DNA from: Achromobacter seleniivolatilans
GTDB taxonomy: Bacteria > Pseudomonadota > Gammaproteobacteria > Burkholderiales > Burkholderiaceae_B
Assembly: GCF_030864005.1 (NCBI RefSeq)
Contig: NZ_CP132976.1
Coordinates: forward strand, 620,001 to 684,000
Reading direction: 5' to 3'
DNA: 64,000 nt
The notes under the pieces are model-generated. The model saw nothing but the letters and a program-made list of their open reading frames with translations. It made no database searches and had not been told where the DNA came from. Made by a program: the position numbers and the translations under genes. Below, piece after piece: positions 44,024 to 52,719 of this stretch (the stretch's first letter is position 1; every line of letters starts with the position of its first letter).

Positions 44024-44718
44024 GCGCGCTGCAATCTCCGCAATCGCGCCGAGTCGCATTTTTTACCATCGGCGAATCGCCGCGCAGTGATGTCGTACCC
44101 GAAATGGCACGGCTGCTGGGCCCGCAAGTGCGCATCGATGAATTCGGAGCGCTTGACGATCTGGACGCGGCGGCATTGGCGGCCATGGCGCCGCGTGCGG
44201 GTGAATATCAATTCGCTACGCGCCTGCGTGATGGGACGCAGATTCAGCTGGACGCCGCCGCGGCCGAAGCCCGGTTGGCGCAGGTGATGAGTCAGGCGGA
44301 CGCCGCCGGTTACGACATGCTGGTGCCTTTATGCACCGGGACGGCAATCGCGCCGATGCGCACCTTGGTGGTTGAGCCGCAGCAGGTCGTGGACCATCTG
44401 GTCGCCGGCCTGTCGCAGCATTGCCGCAAGGTCGGCCTGGTCGTGCCTTTGGCCGAGCAAGTCGACTTCTTTCATATGGCCGTGCCCTTGGCCTGCCAGA
44501 CGCAGGTAGTGCATGCCTCGCCCTACGAAGCAGACCCCGAGCAAGCCGTGCGCAATTTCGCGCAAGCCGGACGGGATCTCGCATCGTGCGATCTGATCGT
44601 CATGCACTGCATGGGCTATGCCGAGCGCATGCGCCAAGCGGTTGCGCAGGCATCGGGCCGCCCGGTGCTGCTGTCCAACCGTGTGGTCGCGCAAGCGCTG
44701 GCGCAACTTTTGGAATAA
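44020..44718 (+). CDS. AroM family protein
   Basis: A 232-residue cytoplasmic protein of the AroM family, whose function is unknown despite the name (E. coli aroM lies near aroL). The beginning RVAFFTIGESPRSDVVPEM and the MLVPLCTG and DLIVMHCMGY segments are characteristic. Two cysteines in PLCTG and MHCMGY recall the paired-cysteine layout of aspartate/glutamate racemase-like proteins, which is a resemblance, not a proof. It overlaps the DUF1177 gene by four bases and is followed after 115 bases by a Bug binding protein, with a hairpin between. Confidence 0.83.
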   Translation: MSALQSPQSRRVAFFTIGESPRSDVVPEMARLLGPQVRIDEFGALDDLDAAALAAMAPRAGEYQFATRLRDGTQIQLDAAAAEARLAQVMSQADAAGYDMLVPLCTGTAIAPMRTLVVEPQQVVDHLVAGLSQHCRKVGLVVPLAEQVDFFHMAVPLACQTQVVHASPYEADPEQAVRNFAQAGRDLASCDLIVMHCMGYAERMRQAVAQASGRPVLLSNRVVAQALAQLLE

Positions 44719-44743
44719 CGCCGCCGAGAGCACTCCGATGTGT

Positions 44744-44769
44744 GGCCGCAGGCGAATGCGCCTGCGGCC
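44744..44769 (+). other. Perfect 11-bp hairpin before the Bug gene
   Basis: GGCCGCAGGCG and CGCCTGCGGCC with a 4-base loop, no T-run. As in the livK-livH gap, a binding-protein gene is set apart from its operon by a stable hairpin, which may adjust relative expression. Confidence 0.5.
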
Positions 44770-44833
44770 GCGCCGGGAGAGCGGCGAGGGGAGACGAAGC
44801 CCTCTTCGTCAATTCATTGTTTGGAGCATCACC

Positions 44834-45823
44834 ATGTTCAGCCGTACTTTGCAATGCGCCGCAGGCGCACTTTTCGCCGTTACCGCCCTGGCAGCCACTT
44901 CCGCGGCGGCAGCCGAAGCGTGGAAGCCGACCAAGCCCGTGCGGCTCTTGGTCGGTTTCGCGCCGGGCGGCTCCGCCGATACCCTGGCCCGCCTGTTGGC
45001 CGAGCCGCTTTCGCAGCGCCTGGGCCAGTCGGTCGTCGTTGAAAACCTGGCCGGAGCGGGGGGCAACATCATGGCGTACCGCCTGTCGCAATCGCCTGCC
45101 GACGGCTACACCATCGGCATCGCTGCGGCCGGTTCCATGGCCATTACGCACGTCTTGAATCCCAAGGGCACGAACTACAAGCCCGCGGATTTCACGCCCA
45201 TCACGCTGGCTGCGGTGCAGCCCAACGTGGTCATCGTGAACAAGGATGTGCCGGCCAATAATCTGGCCGAGCTCAAGGACTACTTCCAGAAGACGCCGAC
45301 GGCGACCTATGGCACCGCCGGCGTGGGCATTTCGAACCATCTGATCGCCGAAACCATGCTGTACAAGATGGGCGTGAAAGTGCCGCATGCCGCGTATCGC
45401 GGAGCGGCGCCCGTCATTACCGATTTGCTGGGCGGTCATATCGCGATGACGATGGACAACATCTCCACGGCCGCGCCGCTGGTCTCGCAAGGCAAGGTCA
45501 AGGCGATCGCCGTCGCTTCGCTCAAGCGCTCGCCGCAATTGCCCAACGTTCCGACTTTGGACGAGCAAGGTTTGAAGGGTTTTGACATGCCGACATGGCA
45601 GGGCGTCTTCGCACCTGCTGGCTTGCCGGCCGATGTGCAGGCGGCCTACTACGCCGCGTTGCAAGACGTGCTGAAACAGCCTTCGGTGATCGAAAAGATG
45701 GCGGCTCTGGGCTCTGAACCGGTCACGGGCATGACGGCAGAGAAGACCAGCCAGTTTCTGGAAAACGATCGCAAGCAGTGGGCCGATATCGTGAAGGCCG
45801 CGAACATCAGCCTGGAACAGTAA
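44834..45823 (+). CDS. Bug-family (tripartite tricarboxylate transporter) solute-binding protein
   Basis: A 329-residue periplasmic binding protein with a Sec signal peptide (cleavage near AAA|EA, residue 27). The Bug family, hugely expanded in Bordetella and relatives, is marked by KPVRLLVGFAPGGSADTLARLLAEPL and VVENLAGAGGN near the start, and YGTAGVGISNHL with PHAAYRGAAPVITDLLGGHI in the middle. I start at ATG 44834, with GGAG upstream. No TctAB membrane genes are nearby, as is usual for orphan Bugs. It probably senses or captures the substrate processed by the PepE/DUF1177/AroM set. Confidence 0.9.
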   Translation: MFSRTLQCAAGALFAVTALAATSAAAAEAWKPTKPVRLLVGFAPGGSADTLARLLAEPLSQRLGQSVVVENLAGAGGNIMAYRLSQSPADGYTIGIAAAGSMAITHVLNPKGTNYKPADFTPITLAAVQPNVVIVNKDVPANNLAELKDYFQKTPTATYGTAGVGISNHLIAETMLYKMGVKVPHAAYRGAAPVITDLLGGHIAMTMDNISTAAPLVSQGKVKAIAVASLKRSPQLPNVPTLDEQGLKGFDMPTWQGVFAPAGLPADVQAAYYAALQDVLKQPSVIEKMAALGSEPVTGMTAEKTSQFLENDRKQWADIVKAANISLEQ

Positions 45824-45940
45824 TCACCGTGCTCCGTGGCCTTCTGTTCCGTGAACCCTTGGCCGGCAGGTCGAGGGCAGGGCGAGACGTTCTGCCATAG
45901 ATTTTCCCGCAGGCTACAGCAGTCCGTAGGACAGCTTGAA

Positions 45941-45977
45941 AAAAACGCCAGGTCCGGTTCTCGGATCTGGCGTTTTT
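45941..45977. terminator. Bidirectional terminator after the Bug gene
   Basis: A 16-bp stem (one G-T wobble) from AAAAACGCCAGGTCCG and CGGATCTGGCGTTTTT with a 5-base loop; A and T runs allow use by the Bug operon and by coaBC. Confidence 0.9.
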
Positions 45978-46060
45978 GTTCGTGCTTGGACGATGGGGCT
46001 TGCGCGTTCTGGCGCCTGATCCAACCTACGTGTTGGCCGCGCCTCGAAAGGCTCGCCGAA

Positions 46061-47257
46061 TCACGCCGGATAACGCGCGGCAATTTCCGCGATCAAGCGG
46101 CGCGCTGCGTCCAGCTTGTCTGCGGCTGGCAGAGGGTGCGCGCCTTGCTCGTCAAACAGCACAAGCTCGGTGGTGTCGGCATCCATGACCTTGTGCGCCA
46201 GGTTGCCCACCAGCAGCGGGATGCCCTTGCGGGCGCGCTTGGCTTCGGCGTGTTCGGCAAGCTTTTCGGTTTCCGCCGCGAAGCCCACACACCACGGGCC
46301 GTTTTTCAGCTTGGCCACTTCGGCCAGGATGTCCGGATTGGGTTCGAATTCCATCAGCGGCGCGCCGCCGCCTTCACTGGTCTTCTTCAACTTTTGCGTG
46401 CTGACATTCTTGACGCGCCAGTCGGCCACCGCAGCTACCGCAATAAAAATGTCCGCATCTGTTGCGCTGGCCATCACGGCGTCATGCATTTGGCGTGCGG
46501 TGGTTACCGACAACGCGGTAACGCCGCGCGGGATGGGCAGAAAGGTGGCGCCTGTTATCAGTGTGACGCGAGCGCCGGCTTCGCGGGCGGCGCGCGCCAG
46601 GGCGTAGCCGGTCTTGCCCGACGAACGATTACTAAGCACACGCACCGGGTCGACAGGTTCGGACGTGGGGCCAGCAGTCAGCAGCACGTGGCGGCCAGCC
46701 AGCAACTTGGGCTGGAAGAATGCGATCAGGTCGGTCAACAGTTCGTGCGCTTCGAGCATGCGGCCGTCGCCCGTTTCGCCGCAGGCCTGTTCTCCGGCCG
46801 AAGGACCCAACACGGCGATGCCATCTGCGCGCAGTTGTTCAACATTGCGCTGCGTGGCCGGGTTGGCCCACATCTCGCGGTTCATGGCAGGCGCCACCAA
46901 AAGGGGACAGGCGCGTGCCAGACACAGCGTGGACAGCAAATCGTCGGCCATGCCATGGGCCAGCTTGGCCATGAAGTCGGCGCTGGCGGGAGCAATCAGC
47001 ACGGCGTCGGCGCCGCGTGTCAGATCGATATGCGCCATGTTGTTGGGCACGCGCGCGTCCCAGGCGTCGATGAACACCGGCCGGCCCGACAGAGCCTGCA
47101 TGGTGACCGGGGTAATGAAATGCGTGGCTGCTTCGGTCATAACCACGTCAACGGTGGCGCCTTGTTCAGTCATGCGCCGCACCAGCTCGGCGATTTTGTA
47201 GCAGGCGATGCCCCCGGTCAGACCGAGGACGATGCGTTTGCGGGCGAGATCGAGCAT
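46061..47257 (-). CDS. coaBC: CoaBC, phosphopantothenoylcysteine synthetase/decarboxylase
   Basis: A 398-residue bifunctional coenzyme A biosynthesis enzyme. The N-terminal flavin-dependent decarboxylase half (about 1-190) has LTGGIACYKIAEL, the PAMNREMW motif and the substrate-binding ACGETGDGRM loop. The C-terminal ligase half begins near LLTAGPTSEPVDPVRVLSNRSSGKTGYALA and has VAAVADWRVK and the lysine-rich KLKKTSE stretch. It lies downstream of lspA on the same strand, 184 bases away, and probably ends the ribF-ileS-lspA-coaBC block. Confidence 0.95.
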   Translation of the reverse strand: MLDLARKRIVLGLTGGIACYKIAELVRRMTEQGATVDVVMTEAATHFITPVTMQALSGRPVFIDAWDARVPNNMAHIDLTRGADAVLIAPASADFMAKLAHGMADDLLSTLCLARACPLLVAPAMNREMWANPATQRNVEQLRADGIAVLGPSAGEQACGETGDGRMLEAHELLTDLIAFFQPKLLAGRHVLLTAGPTSEPVDPVRVLSNRSSGKTGYALARAAREAGARVTLITGATFLPIPRGVTALSVTTARQMHDAVMASATDADIFIAVAAVADWRVKNVSTQKLKKTSEGGGAPLMEFEPNPDILAEVAKLKNGPWCVGFAAETEKLAEHAEAKRARKGIPLLVGNLAHKVMDADTTELVLFDEQGAHPLPAADKLDAARRLIAEIAARYPA

Positions 47258-47386
47258 GAGGGTGGGGCGGCGGGTTCAGCGCCGTGAAATCAAGGAATGG
47301 AGGATGATTTTATTCTGCATTGCGGCGTTGCGCCGTTCGCGATGCATTCAGGGGGGCATCAAGTAGGACGAAAGCCTGCTGACGAA

Positions 47387-47420
47387 GGGCAAGCCGGGGT
47401 AGTAGCGCCCCGGATTGCCC
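47387..47420 (-). other. Hairpin between lspA and coaBC
   Basis: GGGCAA-G-CCGGGG pairs with CCCCGG-A-TTGCCC around an 8-base loop, 21 bases after the lspA stop. Without a T-run it is at best a partial terminator. Confidence 0.4.
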
Positions 47421-47441
47421 GGTATCAGGTTGCGCCCAGTC

Positions 47442-47978
47442 CTAGGCCTGCGGCTTGGGCTTGCGAGCGCGCAGCAGTTCGTCCAGCACCAGCAGCACGG
47501 CGCCGCAGCTGATCCCTACGTCCGCCAGGTTGAAGGCGGGGAAGTACGAGTCGTTCCAATAGAACAACAGAAAGTCCACCACGTGGCCATACACCACCCG
47601 GTCGATGACGTTGCCAATGGCGCCGCCCAGGATCAGGGTCAGCGCCAGGCTGAACCGGGGCTGGCCATGCGTGCGGCGCAGGATGATCGTGATCACCACA
47701 GCCGCCACGCAGCCCAGGCCCGTGAATAGCCAGCGCTGCCAGCCTTCTTCGGACGCCAGGAAGCTGAAGGCCGCTCCGCGATTGAACAGCAACGTGAAGT
47801 CAAAGACCGGCAGCACGTTGACACGTTCGCCATACTGGAACGTCGTGTTGAAGTAGACCTTGGTCAGTTGGTCCAGCACGATGATGGCCAGCGCAAGGGC
47901 CAGCCAGCCGGCCACTCGCGCCGGAGCGGCGCGGGTGGGGGCGGCGCCCGTCACTCCCGTATCGGAGGGGCGGGCCAT
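47442..47978 (-). CDS. lspA: Lipoprotein signal peptidase (signal peptidase II)
   Basis: A 178-residue inner-membrane aspartyl protease that removes signal peptides from prolipoproteins. Four membrane segments are evident and the catalytic aspartates are D126 in GNVIDRVVYGHVVDF and D153 in FNLADVGI. I chose ATG 47978, two bases after the ileS stop; the frame is open upstream in ileS. An N-terminal extension of about 20 alanine/threonine-rich residues precedes the first segment. Confidence 0.94.
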   Translation of the reverse strand: MARPSDTGVTGAAPTRAAPARVAGWLALALAIIVLDQLTKVYFNTTFQYGERVNVLPVFDFTLLFNRGAAFSFLASEEGWQRWLFTGLGCVAAVVITIILRRTHGQPRFSLALTLILGGAIGNVIDRVVYGHVVDFLLFYWNDSYFPAFNLADVGISCGAVLLVLDELLRARKPKPQA

Positions 47979-47980
47979 GC

Positions 47981-50842
47981 TCAAGCCTTGTCGCGGGCTT
48001 CGCCCGAGCCAAACAGGTTCGACACGCAACGGCCGCAGATCTCGGGGTTATCCGAGTTTTGGCCGACATCCAAACGCCAATGCCAGCAGCGCTCGCACTT
48101 CTTGTGCGCCGACGGCGTGACGTCGATACGGGTTTCACCTTCGCCTGCGTGCACGGTTGCGCGTGAAACGATCAGCACAAACCGCAGGTCGTCGCCCAGG
48201 CTGGCCAGCAGTTGCTGATCATCGCCATTGGCGTAGAGATCCACTTCAGCCTGTAGCGACGAACCGATGTCGCCGGCCGTGCGCACTTCTTCCAGCTTGC
48301 GCTGGACTTCGGCTCGGATGGCGCGCAGGCGCGTCCACTTGGCCGACAGCGCGTCGGCGTCGGCAAACGGCGGCAGCGCGTGGTAGACCTCGGTGAAGAT
48401 CGTCGTGCGGGCTGCGTCGGCCTGATGCTTCAATGCGGAACCGACCAATTCCTTCCAGGCTTCTTCTGCCGTGAAGGACAGGATCGGGGCCATCAACTTC
48501 AGCAGCGTCTGCGTGATGTCCATCAGCGCTGTTTGCGCCGAGCGGCGGGCAACGCTGCCCGGGGCCGACGTGTACAGACGGTCTTTCAGAATGTCCAGGT
48601 AGAACGCGCCCAAGTCTTCCGAGCAGAACGTCTGCAAGCGCGAGACAGCCGGGTGGAAGTCATAGCGTTCGTAGTTGGTCTGCACTTCGGACTGCATCTG
48701 CGCCGTCATGGCCAGCGCGTAGCGGTCGATTTCGAACAGCTCGCCATACGGCACGGCTTGCGACACGGCGTCGAAGTCGGCCACGTTGGCCAGCAGGAAG
48801 CGCAGCGTGTTGCGGATACGGCGGTAGCCTTCGACCACGCGCTTCAGGATTTCGTCCGAGATGGACAGTTCACCCGAATAGTCGGTGGAAGCGACCCACA
48901 AACGCAGGATTTCCGAGCCCAGCGAGTCGGAAATCTTTTGCGGGGCAATCACGTTGCCCACCGACTTGCTCATCTTGCGGCCTTGGCCGTCCACCACGAA
49001 GCCGTGCGTGAGCAGCGCCTTGTAGGGCGGTTGGCCGTAAAGCATGCAGCCAGTCAGCAGCGACGAATGGAACCAGCCGCGATGCTGGTCGGAGCCTTCC
49101 AGGTACAGATCGGCGGGCCAGCCCAGTTCAGCGCCGTGCGAGCCGGCGAAGTCGCCGTCTTTGCCGCCCAACACCGTGGCGTGCGTGCTGCCAGAATCAA
49201 ACCACACGTCCAGCGTGTCGCGGTTCTTTTCGTATTGGTCGGCCTCGTCGCCCAGCAGGTCGCGGGGTTCAATGGCTTGCCAGGCTTCAATGCCGCCTTG
49301 CTCGACGCGTTGCGCCACTTGTTCCAGCAATTCGGACGTGCGCGGGTGCAGCTCGCCGGTTTCCTTGTGCACGAAGAACGCCATCGGCACACCCCACTGA
49401 CGCTGGCGCGACAGGGTCCAGTCCGGACGGTTGGCGATCATGGCGTGCAGGCGGGCGCGGCCCCAGGCCGGATAGAACGCCGTGGCATCAATACCGGCCA
49501 AGGCCGATTCGCGCAGGGTCGGGCCGCCATCCTTGGGAGCAACGTCCATGCCGGCGAACCATTGGCTGGTGGCGCGGTAGATGATCGGCGTCTTGTGGCG
49601 CCAGCAGTGCATGTAGCTGTGCTTGTGCTTTTCCACATGCATCAGCGCGCCCGCTTCCGTCAGCGCTTCGACGATCTTGGGGTTGGCTTCCCAGATGGAC
49701 AAGCCGCCAAACAGCGCCAGGCTGTCGACGTATTTGCCGTCGCCCATGACCGGGCTGATGATGTCGGCGTCTTTCATGCCGTGCTCTTTGCACGACACAA
49801 AGTCTTCAATACCGTAGGCGGGCGCCGAGTGGACGACGCCCGTGCCGGAATCGGCGGTGACGTAATCGCCCAAGTACACGGGGGCCGTGCGGTCATAGGC
49901 GGCGTTGAACTGCGCCAGCGGGTGGCGGAATTCAATGCCCGACAGCGCGGCGCCGGGGGCGGTGGCGATGACTTCGCCTTCCAGATGCCATTGCTTCAAG
50001 CAGGCTTCGACGCGCTCTTTTGCAATCAGCAGCAGAGGGCCGAACTTGGGCGCGGGCGACACGCGCACCAGCGCGTACTCAATTTCCGGATGCAGGTTCA
50101 GCGCCTGGTTGGACGGGATGGTCCAGGGCGTGGTGGTCCAGATGACGATGGCGCCATCGTCCACCGAATTCAAGCCAAAGGCTGTCGCCAGCTTGGCGTG
50201 TTCGGCAAACGGGAAAGCGACGTCAACGGCGGGATCTACGCGGTCGGCGTATTCCACTTCGGCTTCGGCCAGGGCCGAGCCGCAGTCAAAACACCAGTTC
50301 ACGGGCTTCAAGCCGCGGAACACGTAACCCTTATCCAGAATGCGGCCCAGCGCACGGATTTCGTCGGCTTCATTGCTGAAGTTCATCGTCATGTACGGAC
50401 GATCCCACTCGCCCAGCACGCCCAGACGCTTGAAATCCTTGCGCTGGCGGTCGATCTGCTCAAGCGCGTAAGCGCGAGCCTTCGACTGCACTTCAGCCAC
50501 GGGCAGGTGCTTGCCGAACTTCTTTTCGATCTGAATTTCGATCGGCATGCCGTGGCAGTCCCAGCCCGGCACGTAATGCGCGTCATAGCCGGCCATGTTG
50601 CGGCTCTTGACGATGATGTCCTTCAGGATCTTGTTGACCGCGTGACCGATGTGAATGTCACCGTTTGCGTAGGGCGGGCCGTCGTGCAGCACAAAGCGCG
50701 GGCGGCCGCGGCTGGCGGCTCGGATCGCCTGGTAGACGTGGTTTTCCTCCCATTGCGAAATCCAGGCGGGCTCGCGCTTGGCAAGGTCGCCCCGCATGGG
50801 GAAGGGGGTTTCGGGCAGGTTGAGGGTCTTTTTATAGTCCAT
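47981..50842 (-). CDS. ileS: Isoleucyl-tRNA synthetase
   Basis: A 953-residue class I synthetase. HIGH is at 64-67 (GDIHIGHA), KMSKS at 623-627 ([10 protein letters not shown]), an editing CP1 domain lies between, and the C-terminus has the zinc-binding CERC...CGRC pair near 915-940 seen in the bacterial type with a zinc tail. I chose ATG 50842 ([15 protein letters not shown]) over a TTG three codons upstream. Its start overlaps the ribF end by 11 bases. Confidence 0.97.
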   Translation of the reverse strand: MDYKKTLNLPETPFPMRGDLAKREPAWISQWEENHVYQAIRAASRGRPRFVLHDGPPYANGDIHIGHAVNKILKDIIVKSRNMAGYDAHYVPGWDCHGMPIEIQIEKKFGKHLPVAEVQSKARAYALEQIDRQRKDFKRLGVLGEWDRPYMTMNFSNEADEIRALGRILDKGYVFRGLKPVNWCFDCGSALAEAEVEYADRVDPAVDVAFPFAEHAKLATAFGLNSVDDGAIVIWTTTPWTIPSNQALNLHPEIEYALVRVSPAPKFGPLLLIAKERVEACLKQWHLEGEVIATAPGAALSGIEFRHPLAQFNAAYDRTAPVYLGDYVTADSGTGVVHSAPAYGIEDFVSCKEHGMKDADIISPVMGDGKYVDSLALFGGLSIWEANPKIVEALTEAGALMHVEKHKHSYMHCWRHKTPIIYRATSQWFAGMDVAPKDGGPTLRESALAGIDATAFYPAWGRARLHAMIANRPDWTLSRQRQWGVPMAFFVHKETGELHPRTSELLEQVAQRVEQGGIEAWQAIEPRDLLGDEADQYEKNRDTLDVWFDSGSTHATVLGGKDGDFAGSHGAELGWPADLYLEGSDQHRGWFHSSLLTGCMLYGQPPYKALLTHGFVVDGQGRKMSKSVGNVIAPQKISDSLGSEILRLWVASTDYSGELSISDEILKRVVEGYRRIRNTLRFLLANVADFDAVSQAVPYGELFEIDRYALAMTAQMQSEVQTNYERYDFHPAVSRLQTFCSEDLGAFYLDILKDRLYTSAPGSVARRSAQTALMDITQTLLKLMAPILSFTAEEAWKELVGSALKHQADAARTTIFTEVYHALPPFADADALSAKWTRLRAIRAEVQRKLEEVRTAGDIGSSLQAEVDLYANGDDQQLLASLGDDLRFVLIVSRATVHAGEGETRIDVTPSAHKKCERCWHWRLDVGQNSDNPEICGRCVSNLFGSGEARDKA

Positions 50843-51797
50843 GAACGGCAAAATAGGCGCGCGCGTTTCGCGCGTCTTCGGCGATGGCGGCAGTCAGGGA
50901 AGGGAGGTCAGGAAATTTTTCTTCGTCCCGCAGCTTTTGCAGGAATTCGACGCGTACGAGTTTACCGTAAGCGTTGATGGTGTCGTTGAGGAGGTGTGAC
51001 TCTAACAGCACGCGGCCCCGATCTTCGACTGTCGGCCGCACGCCCAGGCTTGCCACGGCGGGCAGCGGGTGGTCGGCCAGACCATAGACCTGAACCACAT
51101 AAATGCCTGAACGCGCGGCGCAGCGTTCGGCCACGCGCAGGTTCATGGTGGGAAAACCGAGGGTGCGGCCCAGCTTCTGGCCATGGATGACATGGCCGCT
51201 GATATGGAAGGGATGGCCCAGCAGGTGGCGGGCGCGATCCAGATCGCCCACGGCCAGCGATGTGCGGACTTCAGAGCTGGAAATCCGGTGGCCTTGCCGG
51301 TCGGTCACGTCAGCCAGCGTCTGCACCTCGAAACCGTGACGCATGCCAGCTTCACGCAGCAAGTCGATATCGCCGCTGCGCTTATGGCCAAAACGGAAGT
51401 CTTCGCCCACCAGCAGCCATTTGGCTTGCAGGCCCTGCACCAGCAGGTTTTCAATGAAGGCATTGGCCGACATTTCGGCCAGCCGGGCGTTAAAGCGTTC
51501 AACGACGACCTGGGATATGCCGTAACGCGCCAGCGCCGCCAGTTTGTCGCGCAGCCCGGATATCCGGGTAGGCGCCAATTCCGGGCGTTGGTTCAGCGTG
51601 GCGAAATATTCCCGCGGATGCGGCTCGAACGTCATGACAGCAGGCATCAGACCCCGCTCGCGGGCGACTTCGCAGACGCGCGCCAGCATGGCCTGGTGTC
51701 CGCGATGGACGCCGTCGAAATTGCCGATCGTCAGCGCGCAAGGAGCGCGCCGGTCGGGCGGAGGCAGGGATCGGTAGATGCGCAGCGATGGTTTCAC
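50832..51797 (-). CDS. ribF: Bifunctional riboflavin kinase / FAD synthetase
   Basis: A 321-residue enzyme converting riboflavin to FMN and FAD. The N-terminal adenylyltransferase half has [10 protein letters not shown] at 25-34 and the ISSSEVR(T)SL motif; the C-terminal kinase half has [11 protein letters not shown] and the ESHLLND stretch. The start is GTG at 51797. It leads the minus-strand block ribF-ileS-lspA-coaBC and is divergent from purN. Confidence 0.95.
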   Translation of the reverse strand: MKPSLRIYRSLPPPDRRAPCALTIGNFDGVHRGHQAMLARVCEVARERGLMPAVMTFEPHPREYFATLNQRPELAPTRISGLRDKLAALARYGISQVVVERFNARLAEMSANAFIENLLVQGLQAKWLLVGEDFRFGHKRSGDIDLLREAGMRHGFEVQTLADVTDRQGHRISSSEVRTSLAVGDLDRARHLLGHPFHISGHVIHGQKLGRTLGFPTMNLRVAERCAARSGIYVVQVYGLADHPLPAVASLGVRPTVEDRGRVLLESHLLNDTINAYGKLVRVEFLQKLRDEEKFPDLPSLTAAIAEDARNARAYFAVHGL

Positions 51798-51824
51798 GAG
51801 CGAGAGTTTACAATTTTGGATTCC

Positions 51825-51903
51825 GGGTTTGTTCTTATCCCCCTATCTCTTTGTGCGCCACCGTTGTTTCCGGGGTGCAAGAGGGTGGCGGACAAACCCT
51901 TTT
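51825..51903 (+). other. Structured leader upstream of purN
   Basis: GGGTTTGTTC (51825-51834) can pair with GGACAAACCC (51890-51899), 10 bp with one wobble, enclosing GCCACC/GGTGGC (51857-51862 with 51884-51889), and TTTT follows. This nested fold looks like an attenuator or structured leader. It does not match a purine riboswitch that I know. Found by eye, without energy calculation. Confidence 0.4.
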
Positions 51904-51988
51904 GCCCAGGCAATTGGCCCCTTTCGCGGGCAGGAAGCCCATACGTTGGGCGCGCCTTTGGGGGGCTAAAACCTTTGGATTCTCTATC

Positions 51989-52654
51989 TTGCCGGAAACA
52001 CAATTCTCTAAGCGCCGCCTTGTCATCCTGATTTCAGGGCGGGGCAGCAATATGCAGGCGCTGGCCGAGGCCTGCCGCCTTGAGGGCTGGCCAGCCGACA
52101 TCGCCGCCGTCATTGCCAGCCGCCCCGATGCCGGAGGCCTGGAGTGGGCTGCCGGGCAGGGCATTCCCACGGCTGCGCTGTATCACAAGGACTACGCCAG
52201 CCGGGACGCCTTCGACACGGCCCTGGCCGCCGAAATCGACCGCTACTCGCCGGACTACGTCATCTTGGCGGGGTTCATGCGCGTTCTGACGCCGGGCTTT
52301 GTCAATCATTACGCAGGCAGACTGGTTAATATCCATCCCTCCTTGCTGCCGGCATTTCCCGGGCTGCACACGCACGCCCAGGCCTTGGCCACGGGCGTGC
52401 GCGTTCACGGCTGCACGGTGCACTTCGTCACGCCGGTCCTCGACCATGGCCCCATCATTGCGCAGGGCTGTGTGCCTGTTCTGGCCGGGGATACGCCTGA
52501 ACTGTTGGCCGACCGCGTGCTGGCCGTGGAACATCAGGCTTTTCCGGCCGCAGTGCGCTGGCTGGCCGAAGGTCGGGTTACCCTGACAAACGACCATCGC
52601 GTGGACGTGCAGGGAGATCCCGCGCGTCTGTTTAATTGGTCGCCGGCCGCCTGA
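51989..52654 (+). CDS. purN: Phosphoribosylglycinamide formyltransferase
   Basis: A 221-residue folate-dependent enzyme of purine synthesis that formylates GAR. The catalytic triad is N114 and H116 in NIHPSLLPAFPG and D152 in LDHGPII; the phosphate-binding ISGRGSNMQAL is at the start. The start is most likely TTG at 51989, which gives the expected N-terminus PETQFSKRR; there is no good ATG nearby, and the frame stays open upstream to 51788. A TTG start and a structured leader suggest modest, possibly regulated translation. Confidence 0.93.
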   Translation: MPETQFSKRRLVILISGRGSNMQALAEACRLEGWPADIAAVIASRPDAGGLEWAAGQGIPTAALYHKDYASRDAFDTALAAEIDRYSPDYVILAGFMRVLTPGFVNHYAGRLVNIHPSLLPAFPGLHTHAQALATGVRVHGCTVHFVTPVLDHGPIIAQGCVPVLAGDTPELLADRVLAVEHQAFPAAVRWLAEGRVTLTNDHRVDVQGDPARLFNWSPAA

Positions 52655-52719
52655 GCGGCCCCGAATTGCTCTGAATCGCTTTTATCGGGCGGAAACCTTC
52701 CGCCCCACTGGAACACACC

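Noticed and set aside
45836..47287. 483-codon open frame antisense to coaBC
   Set aside because: coaBC on the minus strand has clear motifs; this frame also runs through a bidirectional terminator.
48380..50977. 865-codon open frame antisense to ileS
   Set aside because: Shadow of a highly biased synthetase gene with all IleS motifs on the other strand; the antisense product has no recognisable domain.
51825..51903. Known purine riboswitch before purN
   Set aside because: The paired elements do not show the three-way junction or conserved loops of the guanine/adenine class; called only a structured leader.
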